In this document: positions 11,351 to 25,957 of the stretch, piece by piece | Numbering within the stretch: position 1 is the stretch's first letter | Layout of the letters: each line of letters begins with the position of its first letter | Assembly (NCBI GenBank): GCA_027405735.1 | Contig: JAPEHQ010000032.1 | Location: forward strand, 1-28,375 | Source of the DNA: Mucor racemosus | Lineage: Eukaryota > Mucoromycota > Mucoromycetes > Mucorales > Mucoraceae | Direction of reading: 5' to 3' | DNA: 28,375 bases | The notes under the pieces: model-generated | Told to the model about the DNA's origin: nothing | The model's database searches: none | The model's input: the letters and a program-made list of their open reading frames with translations, nothing else | Translations under genes and position numbers: made by a program

Positions 11351-12974
11351 TAGAGATCCATGAAGGGATGACAGGTATGCAAAGCTAAAACCATAGGATA
11401 GTACTCATTAGCATCTATCTAACGAATTTTACCTCGTCAAAAAATATTGATTTTCCATCGAGAAAATTGAGATTGAAGGACTGATTTTTGGTGATGACAA
11501 AAAGGATCCATTTTGGACGAGGATATACAAGGGTAAATTTTCGCCGACCAAAAAAATGATCAAAAAAATTAATATCCCCACAAAAAATAGGGCTACAGCT
11601 ACGTATAAATACTCATTTTGTAGATAATTTTGTTGCGCATAATGTAAAAATAAAATATTTTAGGGTTGCATTTGAATGAAGGGTGCTTTTTGATCAAAAA
11701 CCGTTAAAATTTGACATTAAATTTACTAGGGATTTTATGAGAAAAATATTTTTAAAATTTACACAGATCGATTCAGAATTAAAAACTGAACCTAAAACAT
11801 TTAATACGCTAGTTCAACTTACTATGTGTTTTTGTGAGTAATTAAACATACAAGGTTTTTTTTGGATTTTTTTGGATTTTTTTTCCATTTGAACACTTTT
11901 TTGAATTGAAGCTCAGTCACCTGTGCATATCTGATTATACAATTTTATATGGTGATATTCAAAATCGGAGCGTGCCCCCATTTCAATAGATAATCAGGAA
12001 ATGAAAAATGTAAGATATACTTGAGATGCTATAGAATATTGACAAAAAAGTTATTTCTATTCATCTTGATTTTTCAGCGAGTATAAAGGTTTCAAAAGTG
12101 AAACACTTGTTTTCTCCCCGCTTAAAATCTCAATCTAAGATGTCAAATATCTCGAGTTTTTATAGGCTTGAAAATAATAGTTTCTAAGCTAAATCTTCTT
12201 GTTTTTCAATGTTTTATTACATATTAAAGTTTCATGGATGGTTTTTTTTTGGACCCCCAAACCTCATAATTGTAAATCCTGTTTTTTTTTTGTTTTTCTA
12301 TTTTGTAGTTTTAACAATTTGGAGAATTTTCACGTTTTTTTACAAAAGTATCGCTAGGAATTAGGCAACCAAGTTTTCTGGGGTAAAATTGGCTGCTAAA
12401 AACGAATCTGCAATTTATTTTATTGTATCTATCAATTTCACCGAGATTTTTGTGGTATAAATTTTGCTGGATTCTAGTATATACGCCTATGGCAACCCTT
12501 AAATTTCATTATAAAGTCTTACTTGAACACATAATAAAAGTTGTTGAACAATTTATTTCACACATTTTGATATATAATTCTAAACGTCAAGTCTAGTTTC
12601 AACAATTTTAGAAGGAGAAAACCAGTCAAAAAGCGTGAATATTTGTACTGGTAATCGATTTTAGCAGAACCTTGTTTTCAAAAACGGTATCTATCCATTC
12701 AACATTGTCCCGGCTACAAATTTTATTAAATGAAGCAAGGATGGTTACTATAGTGATTGTTTCATAAATTTGAATGATGCAGAAATGGCCAGCTTAAAAT
12801 TGAGAAAGCGCATTTGAAATAAAAATAAGTCGAAAAGATACTAAGGTATTGCAATGATGGTTATTAAGTAAAGTCTACGTTATTTTTCATTCTCTATCAG
12901 GATATCTAGTTTTTGGATCGTTGTGGAGACTTTTTTATTTTTTTATAAATTTTGTGAGAGCACTTTTTCTGTTA
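11351..12974 (+). repeat. Array copy 8 (1624 bp)
   Basis: Complete copy with both variable A runs 7 long. No other difference from the fullest form was found. It begins a block of three 7/7 copies. Confidence 0.98.
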
Positions 12975-14597
12975 TAGAGATCCATGAAGGGATGACAGGT
13001 ATGCAAAGCTAAAACCATAGGATAGTACTCATTAGCATCTATCTAACGAATTTTACCTCGTCAAAAAATATTGATTTTCCATCGAGAAAATTGAGATTGA
13101 AGGACTGATTTTTGGTGATGACAAAAAGGATCCATTTTGGACGAGGATATACAAGGGTAAATTTTCGCCGACCAAAAAAATGATCAAAAAAATTAATATC
13201 CCCACAAAAAATAGGGCTACAGCTACGTATAAATACTCATTTTGTAGATAATTTTGTTGCGCATAATGTAAAAATAAAATATTTTAGGGTTGCATTTGAA
13301 TGAAGGGTGCTTTTTGATCAAAAACCGTTAAAATTTGACATTAAATTTACTAGGGATTTTATGAGAAAAATATTTTTAAAATTTACACAGATCGATTCAG
13401 AATTAAAAACTGAACCTAAAACATTTAATACGCTAGTTCAACTTACTATGTGTTTTTGTGAGTAATTAAACATACAAGGTTTTTTTTGGATTTTTTTGGA
13501 TTTTTTTTCCATTTGAACACTTTTTTGAATTGAAGCTCAGTCACCTGTGCATATCTGATTATACAATTTTATATGGTGATATTCAAAATCGGAGCGTGCC
13601 CCCATTTCAATAGATAATCAGGAAATGAAAAATGTAAGATATACTTGAGATGCTATAGAATATTGACAAAAAAGTTATTTCTATTCATCTTGATTTTTCA
13701 GCGAGTATAAAGGTTTCAAAAGTGAAACACTTGTTTTCTCCCCGCTTAAAATCTCAATCTAAGATGTCAAATATCTCGAGTTTTTATAGGCTTGAAAATA
13801 ATAGTTTCTAAGCTAAATCTTCTTGTTTTTCAATGTTTTATTACATATTAAAGTTTCATGGATGGTTTTTTTTTGGACCCCCAAACCTCATAATTGTAAA
13901 TCCTGTTTTTTTTTTTTTTTCTATTTTGTAGTTTTAACAATTTGGAGAATTTTCACGTTTTTTTACAAAAGTATCGCTAGGAATTAGGCAACCAAGTTTT
14001 CTGGGGTAAAATTGGCTGCTAAAAACGAATCTGCAATTTATTTTATTGTATCTATCAATTTCACCGAGATTTTTGTGGTATAAATTTTGCTGGATTCTAG
14101 TATATACGCCTATGGCAACCCTTAAATTTCATTATAAAGTCTTACTTGAACACATAATAAAAGTTGTTGAACAATTTATTTCACACATTTTGATATATAA
14201 TTCTAAACGTCAAGTCTAGTTTCAACAATTTTAGAAGGAGAAAACCAGTCAAAAAGCGTGAATATTTGTACTGGTAATCGATTTTAGCAGAACCTTGTTT
14301 TCAAAAACGGTATCTATCCATTCAACATTGTCCCGGCTACAAATTTTATTAAATGAAGCAAGGATGGTTACTATAGTGATTGTTTCATAAATTTGAATGA
14401 TGCAGAAATGGCCAGCTTAAAATTGAGAAAGCGCATTTGAAATAAAAATAAGTCGAAAAGATACTAAGGTATTGCAATGATGGTTATTAAGTAAAGTCTA
14501 CGTTATTTTTCATTCTCTATCAGGATATCTAGTTTTTGGATCGTTGTGGAGACTTTTTTATTTTTTTATAAATTTTGTGAGAGCACTTTTTCTGTTA
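12975..14597 (+). repeat. Array copy 9 (1623 bp)
   Basis: Complete 7/7 copy. The G that normally splits the long T stretch (T10-G-T5) is missing, giving an uninterrupted run of 15 T ending near 13920. Confidence 0.98.
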
Positions 14598-16221
14598 TAG
14601 AGATCCATGAAGGGATGACAGGTATGCAAAGCTAAAACCATAGGATAGTACTCATTAGCATCTATCTAACGAATTTTACCTCGTCAAAAAATATTGATTT
14701 TCCATCGAGAAAATTGAGATTGAAGGACTGATTTTTGGTGATGACAAAAAGGATCCATTTTGGACGAGGATATACAAGGGTAAATTTTCGCCGACCAAAA
14801 AAATGATCAAAAAAATTAATATCCCCACAAAAAATAGGGCTACAGCTACGTATAAATACTCATTTTGTAGATAATTTTGTTGCGCATAATGTAAAAATAA
14901 AATATTTTAGGGTTGCATTTGAATGAAGGGTGCTTTTTGATCAAAAACCGTTAAAATTTGACATTAAATTTACTAGGGATTTTATGAGAAAAATATTTTT
15001 AAAATTTACACAGATCGATTCAGAATTAAAAACTGAACCTAAAACATTTAATACGCTAGTTCAACTTACTATGTGTTTTTGTGAGTAATTAAACATACAA
15101 GGTTTTTTTTGGATTTTTTTGGATTTTTTTTCCATTTGAACACTTTTTTGAATTGAAGCTCAGTCACCTGTGCATATCTGATTATACAATTTTATATGGT
15201 GATATTCAAAATCGGAGCGTGCCCCCATTTCAATAGATAATCAGGAAATGAAAAATGTAAGATATACTTGAGATGCTATAGAATATTGACAAAAAAGTTA
15301 TTTCTATTCATCTTGATTTTTCAGCGAGTATAAAGGTTTCAAAAGTGAAACACTTGTTTTCTCCCCGCTTAAAATCTCAATCTAAGATGTCAAATATCTC
15401 GAGTTTTTATAGGCTTGAAAATAATAGTTTCTAAGCTAAATCTTCTTGTTTTTCAATGTTTTATTACATATTAAAGTTTCATGGATGGTTTTTTTTTGGA
15501 CCCCCAAACCTCATAATTGTAAATCCTGTTTTTTTTTTGTTTTTCTATTTTGTAGTTTTAACAATTTGGAGAATTTTCACGTTTTTTTACAAAAGTATCG
15601 CTAGGAATTAGGCAACCAAGTTTTCTGGGGTAAAATTGGCTGCTAAAAACGAATCTGCAATTTATTTTATTGTATCTATCAATTTCACCGAGATTTTTGT
15701 GGTATAAATTTTGCTGGATTCTAGTATATACGCCTATGGCAACCCTTAAATTTCATTATAAAGTCTTACTTGAACACATAATAAAAGTTGTTGAACAATT
15801 TATTTCACACATTTTGATATATAATTCTAAACGTCAAGTCTAGTTTCAACAATTTTAGAAGGAGAAAACCAGTCAAAAAGCGTGAATATTTGTACTGGTA
15901 ATCGATTTTAGCAGAACCTTGTTTTCAAAAACGGTATCTATCCATTCAACATTGTCCCGGCTACAAATTTTATTAAATGAAGCAAGGATGGTTACTATAG
16001 TGATTGTTTCATAAATTTGAATGATGCAGAAATGGCCAGCTTAAAATTGAGAAAGCGCATTTGAAATAAAAATAAGTCGAAAAGATACTAAGGTATTGCA
16101 ATGATGGTTATTAAGTAAAGTCTACGTTATTTTTCATTCTCTATCAGGATATCTAGTTTTTGGATCGTTGTGGAGACTTTTTTATTTTTTTATAAATTTT
16201 GTGAGAGCACTTTTTCTGTTA
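14598..16221 (+). repeat. Array copy 10 (1624 bp)
   Basis: Complete 7/7 copy. By eye it is indistinguishable from copy 8, two positions earlier. Confidence 0.98.
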
Positions 16222-17847
16222 TAGAGATCCATGAAGGGATGACAGGTATGCAAAGCTAAAACCATAGGATAGTACTCATTAGCATCTATCTAACGAATTT
16301 TACCTCGTCAAAAAATATTGATTTTCCATCGAGAAAATTGAGATTGAAGGACTGATTTTTGGTGATGACAAAAAGGATCCATTTTGGACGAGGATATACA
16401 AGGGTAAATTTTCGCCGACCAAAAAAAATGATCAAAAAAAATTAATATCCCCACAAAAAATAGGGCTACAGCTACGTATAAATACTCATTTTGTAGATAA
16501 TTTTGTTGCGCATAATGTAAAAATAAAATATTTTAGGGTTGCATTTGAATGAAGGGTGCTTTTTGATCAAAAACCGTTAAAATTTGACATTAAATTTACT
16601 AGGGATTTTATGAGAAAAATATTTTTAAAATTTACACAGATCGATTCAGAATTAAAAACTGAACCTAAAACATTTAATACGCTAGTTCAACTTACTATGT
16701 GTTTTTGTGAGTAATTAAACATACAAGGTTTTTTTTGGATTTTTTTGGATTTTTTTTCCATTTGAACACTTTTTTGAATTGAAGCTCAGTCACCTGTGCA
16801 TATCTGATTATACAATTTTATATGGTGATATTCAAAATCGGAGCGTGCCCCCATTTCAATAGATAATCAGGAAATGAAAAATGTAAGATATACTTGAGAT
16901 GCTATAGAATATTGACAAAAAAGTTATTTCTATTCATCTTGATTTTTCAGCGAGTATAAAGGTTTCAAAAGTGAAACACTTGTTTTCTCCCCGCTTAAAA
17001 TCTCAATCTAAGATGTCAAATATCTCGAGTTTTTATAGGCTTGAAAATAATAGTTTCTAAGCTAAATCTTCTTGTTTTTCAATGTTTTATTACATATTAA
17101 AGTTTCATGGATGGTTTTTTTTTGGACCCCCAAACCTCATAATTGTAAATCCTGTTTTTTTTTTGTTTTTCTATTTTGTAGTTTTAACAATTTGGAGAAT
17201 TTTCACGTTTTTTTACAAAAGTATCGCTAGGAATTAGGCAACCAAGTTTTCTGGGGTAAAATTGGCTGCTAAAAACGAATCTGCAATTTATTTTATTGTA
17301 TCTATCAATTTCACCGAGATTTTTGTGGTATAAATTTTGCTGGATTCTAGTATATACGCCTATGGCAACCCTTAAATTTCATTATAAAGTCTTACTTGAA
17401 CACATAATAAAAGTTGTTGAACAATTTATTTCACACATTTTGATATATAATTCTAAACGTCAAGTCTAGTTTCAACAATTTTAGAAGGAGAAAACCAGTC
17501 AAAAAGCGTGAATATTTGTACTGGTAATCGATTTTAGCAGAACCTTGTTTTCAAAAACGGTATCTATCCATTCAACATTGTCCCGGCTACAAATTTTATT
17601 AAATGAAGCAAGGATGGTTACTATAGTGATTGTTTCATAAATTTGAATGATGCAGAAATGGCCAGCTTAAAATTGAGAAAGCGCATTTGAAATAAAAATA
17701 AGTCGAAAAGATACTAAGGTATTGCAATGATGGTTATTAAGTAAAGTCTACGTTATTTTTCATTCTCTATCAGGATATCTAGTTTTTGGATCGTTGTGGA
17801 GACTTTTTTATTTTTTTATAAATTTTGTGAGAGCACTTTTTCTGTTA
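16222..17847 (+). repeat. Array copy 11 (1626 bp)
   Basis: Complete copy of the fullest form, both variable A runs 8 long. It begins a block of three 8/8 copies. Confidence 0.98.
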
Positions 17848-19473
17848 TAGAGATCCATGAAGGGATGACAGGTATGCAAAGCTAAAACCATAGGATAGTA
17901 CTCATTAGCATCTATCTAACGAATTTTACCTCGTCAAAAAATATTGATTTTCCATCGAGAAAATTGAGATTGAAGGACTGATTTTTGGTGATGACAAAAA
18001 GGATCCATTTTGGACGAGGATATACAAGGGTAAATTTTCGCCGACCAAAAAAAATGATCAAAAAAAATTAATATCCCCACAAAAAATAGGGCTACAGCTA
18101 CGTATAAATACTCATTTTGTAGATAATTTTGTTGCGCATAATGTAAAAATAAAATATTTTAGGGTTGCATTTGAATGAAGGGTGCTTTTTGATCAAAAAC
18201 CGTTAAAATTTGACATTAAATTTACTAGGGATTTTATGAGAAAAATATTTTTAAAATTTACACAGATCGATTCAGAATTAAAAACTGAACCTAAAACATT
18301 TAATACGCTAGTTCAACTTACTATGTGTTTTTGTGAGTAATTAAACATACAAGGTTTTTTTTGGATTTTTTTGGATTTTTTTTCCATTTGAACACTTTTT
18401 TGAATTGAAGCTCAGTCACCTGTGCATATCTGATTATACAATTTTATATGGTGATATTCAAAATCGGAGCGTGCCCCCATTTCAATAGATAATCAGGAAA
18501 TGAAAAATGTAAGATATACTTGAGATGCTATAGAATATTGACAAAAAAGTTATTTCTATTCATCTTGATTTTTCAGCGAGTATAAAGGTTTCAAAAGTGA
18601 AACACTTGTTTTCTCCCCGCTTAAAATCTCAATCTAAGATGTCAAATATCTCGAGTTTTTATAGGCTTGAAAATAATAGTTTCTAAGCTAAATCTTCTTG
18701 TTTTTCAATGTTTTATTACATATTAAAGTTTCATGGATGGTTTTTTTTTGGACCCCCAAACCTCATAATTGTAAATCCTGTTTTTTTTTTGTTTTTCTAT
18801 TTTGTAGTTTTAACAATTTGGAGAATTTTCACGTTTTTTTACAAAAGTATCGCTAGGAATTAGGCAACCAAGTTTTCTGGGGTAAAATTGGCTGCTAAAA
18901 ACGAATCTGCAATTTATTTTATTGTATCTATCAATTTCACCGAGATTTTTGTGGTATAAATTTTGCTGGATTCTAGTATATACGCCTATGGCAACCCTTA
19001 AATTTCATTATAAAGTCTTACTTGAACACATAATAAAAGTTGTTGAACAATTTATTTCACACATTTTGATATATAATTCTAAACGTCAAGTCTAGTTTCA
19101 ACAATTTTAGAAGGAGAAAACCAGTCAAAAAGCGTGAATATTTGTACTGGTAATCGATTTTAGCAGAACCTTGTTTTCAAAAACGGTATCTATCCATTCA
19201 ACATTGTCCCGGCTACAAATTTTATTAAATGAAGCAAGGATGGTTACTATAGTGATTGTTTCATAAATTTGAATGATGCAGAAATGGCCAGCTTAAAATT
19301 GAGAAAGCGCATTTGAAATAAAAATAAGTCGAAAAGATACTAAGGTATTGCAATGATGGTTATTAAGTAAAGTCTACGTTATTTTTCATTCTCTATCAGG
19401 ATATCTAGTTTTTGGATCGTTGTGGAGACTTTTTTATTTTTTTATAAATTTTGTGAGAGCACTTTTTCTGTTA
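17848..19473 (+). repeat. Array copy 12 (1626 bp)
   Basis: Complete 8/8 copy. I found no difference from copy 11 next to it. Confidence 0.98.
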
Positions 19474-21098
19474 TAGAGATCCATGAAGGGATGACAGGTA
19501 TGCAAAGCTAAAACCATAGGATAGTACTCATTAGCATCTATCTAACGAATTTTACCTCGTCAAAAAATATTGATTTTCCATCGAGAAAATTGAGATTGAA
19601 GGACTGATTTTTGGTGATGACAAAAAGGATCCATTTTGGACGAGGATATACAAGGGTAAATTTTCGCCGACCAAAAAAAATGATCAAAAAAAATTAATAT
19701 CCCCACAAAAAATAGGGCTACAGCTACGTATAAATACTCATTTTGTAGATAATTTTGTTGCGCATAATGTAAAAATAAAATATTTTAGGGTTGCATTTGA
19801 ATGAAGGGTGCTTTTTGATCAAAAACCGTTAAAATTTGACATTAAATTTACTAGGGATTTTATGAGAAAAATATTTTTAAAATTTACACAGATCGATTCA
19901 GAATTAAAAACTGAACCTAAAACATTTAATACGCTAGTTCAACTTACTATGTGTTTTTGTGAGTAATTAAACATACAAGGTTTTTTTGGATTTTTTTGGA
20001 TTTTTTTTCCATTTGAACACTTTTTTGAATTGAAGCTCAGTCACCTGTGCATATCTGATTATACAATTTTATATGGTGATATTCAAAATCGGAGCGTGCC
20101 CCCATTTCAATAGATAATCAGGAAATGAAAAATGTAAGATATACTTGAGATGCTATAGAATATTGACAAAAAAGTTATTTCTATTCATCTTGATTTTTCA
20201 GCGAGTATAAAGGTTTCAAAAGTGAAACACTTGTTTTCTCCCCGCTTAAAATCTCAATCTAAGATGTCAAATATCTCGAGTTTTTATAGGCTTGAAAATA
20301 ATAGTTTCTAAGCTAAATCTTCTTGTTTTTCAATGTTTTATTACATATTAAAGTTTCATGGATGGTTTTTTTTTGGACCCCCAAACCTCATAATTGTAAA
20401 TCCTGTTTTTTTTTTTGTTTTTCTATTTTGTAGTTTTAACAATTTGGAGAATTTTCACGTTTTTTTACAAAAGTATCGCTAGGAATTAGGCAACCAAGTT
20501 TTCTGGGGTAAAATTGGCTGCTAAAAACGAATCTGCAATTTATTTTATTGTATCTATCAATTTCACCGAGATTTTTGTGGTATAAATTTTGCTGGATTCT
20601 AGTATATACGCCTATGGCAACCCTTAAATTTCATTATAAAGTCTTACTTGAACACATAATAAAAGTTGTTGAACAATTTATTTCACACATTTTGATATAT
20701 AATTCTAAACGTCAAGTCTAGTTTCAACAATTTTAGAAGGAGAAAACCAGTCAAAAAGCGTGAATATTTGTACTGGTAATCGATTTTAGCAGAACCTTGT
20801 TTTCAAAAACGGTATCTATCCATTCAACATTGTCCCGGCTACAAATTTTATTAAATGAAGCAAGGATGGTTACTATAGTGATTGTTTCATAAATTGAATG
20901 ATGCAGAAATGGCCAGCTTAAAATTGAGAAAGCGCATTTGAAATAAAAATAAGTCGAAAAGATACTAAGGTATTGCAATGATGGTTATTAAGTAAAGTCT
21001 ACGTTATTTTTCATTCTCTATCAGGATATCTAGTTTTTGGATCGTTGTGGAGACTTTTTTATTTTTTTATAAATTTTGTGAGAGCACTTTTTCTGTTA
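19474..21098 (+). repeat. Array copy 13 (1625 bp)
   Basis: Complete 8/8 copy with a T run of 7 rather than 8 (near 19981), a T run of 11 rather than 10 (near 20406) and one T missing in CATAAATTTGAATG (near 20893). The last deletion joins two minus-strand frames into a spurious 75-codon open frame found in no other copy. Confidence 0.98.
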
Positions 21099-22721
21099 TA
21101 GAGATCCATGAAGGGATGACAGGTATGCAAAGCTAAAACCATAGGATAGTACTCATTAGCATCTATCTAACGAATTTTACCTCGTCAAAAATATTGATTT
21201 TCCATCGAGAAAATTGAGATTGAAGGACTGATTTTTGGTGATGACAAAAAGGATCCATTTTGGACGAGGATATACAAGGGTAAATTTTCGCCGACCAAAA
21301 AAAATGATCAAAAAAATTAATATCCCCACAAAAAATAGGGCTACAGCTACGTATAAATACTCATTTTGTAGATAATTTTGTTGCGCATAATGTAAAAATA
21401 AAATATTTTAGGGTTGCATTTGAATGAAGGGTGCTTTTTGATCAAAAACCGTTAAAATTTGACATTAAATTTACTAGGGATTTTATGAGAAAAATATTTT
21501 TAAAATTTACACAGATCGATTCAGAATTAAAAACTGAACCTAAAACATTTAATACGCTAGTTCAACTTACTATGTGTTTTTGTGAGTAATTAAACATACA
21601 AGGTTTTTTTGGATTTTTTTGGATTTTTTTTCCATTTGAACACTTTTTTGAATTGAAGCTCAGTCACCTGTGCATATCTGATTATACAATTTTATATGGT
21701 GATATTCAAAATCGGAGCGTGCCCCCATTTCAATAGATAATCAGGAAATGAAAAATGTAAGATATACTTGAGATGCTATAGAATATTGACAAAAAAGTTA
21801 TTTCTATTCATCTTGATTTTTCAGCGAGTATAAAGGTTTCAAAAGTGAAACACTTGTTTTCTCCCCGCTTAAAATCTCAATCTAAGATGTCAAATATCTC
21901 GAGTTTTTATAGGCTTGAAAATAATAGTTTCTAAGCTAAATCTTCTTGTTTTTCAATGTTTTATTACATATTAAAGTTTCATGGATGGTTTTTTTTTTGG
22001 ACCCCCAAACCTCATAATTGTAAATCCTGTTTTTTTTTTGTTTTTCTATTTTGTAGTTTTAACAATTTGGAGAATTTTCACGTTTTTTTACAAAAGTATC
22101 GCTAGGAATTAGGCAACCAAGTTTTCTGGGGTAAAATTGGCTGCTAAAAACGAATCTGCAATTTATTTTATTGTATCTATCAATTTCACCGAGATTTTTG
22201 TGGTATAAATTTTGCTGGATTCTAGTATATACGCCTATGGCAACCCTTAAATTTCATTATAAAGTCTTACTTGAACACATAATAAAAGTTGTTGAACAAT
22301 TTATTTCACACATTTTGATATATAATTCTAAACGTCAAGTCTAGTTTCAACAATTTTAGAAGGAGAAAACCAGTCAAAAAGCGTGAATATTTGTACTGGT
22401 AATCGATTTTAGCAGAACCTTGTTTTCAAAAACGGTATCTATCCATTCAACATTGTCCCGGCTACAAATTTTATTAAATGAAGCAAGGATGGTTACTATA
22501 GTGATTGTTTCATAAATTTGAATGATGCAGAAATGGCCAGCTTAAAATTGAGAAAGCGCATTTGAAATAAAAATAAGTCGAAAAGATACTAAGGTATTGC
22601 AATGATGGTTATTAAGTAAAGTCTACGTTATTTTTCATTCTCTATCAGGATATCTAGTTTTTGGATCGTTGTGGAGACTTTTTTATTTTTTATAAATTTT
22701 GTGAGAGCACTTTTTCTGTTA
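21099..22721 (+). repeat. Array copy 14 (1623 bp)
   Basis: Complete copy with A runs of 8 and 7, the form shared by all copies from here to the end. It has single-base losses near 21190, 21604 and 22686 and one extra T near 21990. Confidence 0.98.
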
Positions 22722-24341
22722 TAGAGATCCATGAAGGGATGACAGGTATGCAAAGCTAAAACCATAGGATAGTACTCATTAGCATCTATCTAACGAATTT
22801 TACCTCGTCAAAAATATTGATTTTCCATCGAGAAAATTGAGATTGAAGGACTGATTTTTGGTGATGACAAAAAGGATCCATTTTGGACGAGGATATACAA
22901 GGGTAAATTTTCGCCGACCAAAAAAAATGATCAAAAAAATTAATATCCCCACAAAAAATAGGGCTACAGCTACGTATAAATACTCATTTTGTAGATAATT
23001 TTGTTGCGCATAATGTAAAAATAAAATATTTTAGGGTTGCATTTGAATGAAGGGTGCTTTTTGATCAAAAACCGTTAAAATTTGACATTAAATTTACTAG
23101 GGATTTTATGAGAAAATATTTTTAAAATTTACACAGATCGATTCAGAATTAAAAACTGAACCTAAAACATTTAATACGCTAGTTCAACTTACTATGTGTT
23201 TTTGTGAGTAATTAAACATACAAGGTTTTTTTTGGATTTTTTTGGATTTTTTTTCCATTTGAACACTTTTTTGAATTGAAGCTCAGTCACCTGTGCATAT
23301 CTGATTATACAATTTTATATGGTGATATTCAAAATCGGAGCGTGCCCCCATTTCAATAGATAATCAGGAAATGAAAAATGTAAGATATACTTGAGATGCT
23401 ATAGAATATTGACAAAAAAGTTATTTCTATTCATCTTGATTTTTCAGCGAGTATAAAGGTTTCAAAAGTGAAACACTTGTTTTCTCCCCGCTTAAAATCT
23501 CAATCTAAGATGTCAAATATCTCGAGTTTTTATAGGCTTGAAAATAATAGTTTCTAAGCTAAATCTTCTTGTTTTTCAATGTTTTATTACATATTAAAGT
23601 TTCATGGATGGTTTTTTTTTGGACCCCCAAACCTCATAATTGTAAATCCTGTTTTTTTTTGTTTTTCTATTTTGTAGTTTTAACAATTTGGAGAATTTTC
23701 ACGTTTTTTTACAAAAGTATCGCTAGGAATTAGGCAACCAAGTTTTCTGGGGTAAAATTGGCTGCTAAAAACGAATCTGCAATTTATTTTATTGTATCTA
23801 TCAATTTCACCGAGATTTTTGTGGTATAAATTTTGCTGGATTCTAGTATATACGCCTATGGCAACCCTTAAATTTCATTATAAAGTCTTACTTGAACACA
23901 TAATAAAAGTTGTTGAACAATTTATTTCACACATTTTGATATATAATTCTAAACGTCAAGTCTAGTTTCAACAATTTTAGAAGGAGAAAACCAGTCAAAA
24001 AGCGTGAATATTTGTACTGGTAATCGATTTTAGCAGAACCTTGTTTTCAAAAACGGTATCTATCCATTCAACATTGTCCCGGCTACAAATTTTATTAAAT
24101 GAAGCAAGGATGGTTACTATAGTGATTGTTTCATAAATTTGAATGATGCAGAAATGGCCAGCTTAAAATTGAGAAAGCGCATTTGAAATAAAAATAAGTC
24201 GAAAAGATACTAAGGTATTGCAATGATTTATTAAGTAAAGTCTACGTTATTTTTCATTCTCTATCAGGATATCTAGTTTTTGGATCGTTGTGGAGACTTT
24301 TTTATTTTTTTATAAATTTTGTGAGAGCACTTTTTCTGTTA
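22722..24341 (+). repeat. Array copy 15 (1620 bp)
   Basis: Complete 8/7 copy. GG is missing from GATGGTTATT (near 24228), with single-base losses near 22815, 23116 and 23651. The GG loss is one of the few changes outside a homopolymer. Confidence 0.98.
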
Positions 24342-25957
24342 TAGAGATCCATGAAGGGATGACAGGTATGCAAAGCTAAAACCATAGGATAGTACTCATT
24401 AGCATCTATCTAACGAATTTTACCTCGTCAAAAAATATTGATTTTCCATCGAGAAAATTGAGATTGGACTGATTTTTGGTGATGACAAAAAGGATCCATT
24501 TTGGACGAGGATATACAAGGGTAAATTTTCGCCGACCAAAAAAAATGATCAAAAAAATTAATATCCCCACAAAAAATAGGGCTACAGCTACGTATAAATA
24601 CTCATTTTGTAGATAATTTTGTTGCGCATAATGTAAAAATAAAATATTTAGGGTTGCATTTGAATGAAGGGTGCTTTTTGATCAAAAACCGTTAAAATTT
24701 GACATTAAATTTACTAGGGATTTTATGAGAAAAATATTTTTAAAATTTACACAGATCGATTCAGAATTAAAACTGAACCTAAAACATTTAATACGCTAGT
24801 TCAACTTACTATGTGTTTTTGTGAGTAATTAAACATACAAGGTTTTTTTTGGATTTTTTTGGATTTTTTTTCCATTTGAACACTTTTTTGATTGAAGCTC
24901 AGTCACCTGTGCATATCTGATTATACAATTTTATATGGTGATATTCAAAATCGGAGCGTGCCCCCATTTCAATAGATAATCAGGAAATGAAAAATGTAAG
25001 ATATACTTGAGATGCTATAGAATATTGACAAAAAAGTTATTTCTATTCATCTTGATTTTTCAGCGAGTATAAAGGTTTCAAAAGTGAAACACTTGTTTTC
25101 TCCCCGCTTAAAATCTCAATCTAAGATGTCAAATATCTCGAGTTTTTATAGGCTTGAAAATAATAGTTTCTAAGCTAAATCTTCTTGTTTTTCAATGTTT
25201 TATTACATATTAAAGTTTCATGGATGGTTTTTTTTTGGACCCCCAAACCTCATAATTGTAAATCCTGTTTTTTTTTTGTTTTTCTATTTTGTAGTTTTAA
25301 CAATTTGGAGAATTTTCACGTTTTTTTACAAAAGTCGCTAGGAATTAGGCAACCAAGTTTTCTGGGGTAAAATTGGCTGCTAAAAACGAATCTGCAATTT
25401 ATTTTATTGTATCTATCAATTTCACCGAGATTTTTGTGGTATAAATTTTGCTGGATTCTAGTATATACGCCTATGGCAACCCTTAAATTTCATTATAAAG
25501 TCTTACTTGAACACATAATAAAAGTTGTTGAACAATTTATTTCACACATTTTGATATATAATTCTAAACGTCAAGTCTAGTTTCAACAATTTTAGAAGGA
25601 GAAAACCAGTCAAAAAGCGTGAATATTTGTACTGGTAATCGATTTTAGCAGAACCTTGTTTTCAAAAACGGTATCTATCCATTCAACATTGTCCCGGCTA
25701 CAAATTTTATTAAATGAAGCAAGGATGGTTACTATAGTGATTGTTTCATAAATTTGAATGATGCAGAAATGGCCAGCTTAAAATTGAGAAAGCGCATTTG
25801 AAATAAAAATAAGTCGAAAAGATACTAAGGTATTGCAATGATGGTTATTAAGTAAAGTCTACGTTATTTTTCATTCTCTATCAGGATATCTAGTTTTTGG
25901 ATCGTTGTGGAGACTTTTTTATTTTTTATAAATTTTGTGAGAGCACTTTTTCTGTTA
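24342..25957 (+). repeat. Array copy 16 (1616 bp)
   Basis: Complete 8/7 copy missing nine bases relative to its neighbours: three in GATTGAAGGACT (near 24466), two in AAAAGTATCGC (near 25335), and single bases near 24648, 24770, 24891 and 25926. The two-base loss shifts frame past a stop and creates a spurious 61-codon plus-strand frame absent from other copies. Confidence 0.98.

Noticed and set aside
20751..20978. 75-codon minus-strand open frame in copy 13
   Set aside because: It begins with TTG, not ATG, and stays open only because copy 13 lacks one T near 20893. No other copy has this frame, and the protein shows no recognisable domain. It is a by-product of an indel.
25185..25370. 61-codon plus-strand open frame in copy 16
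   Set aside because: It begins with TTG and passes the usual stop only because two bases are missing near 25335 in copy 16. In other copies the frame ends earlier. Its phenylalanine-rich translation reflects T runs, not a membrane protein.
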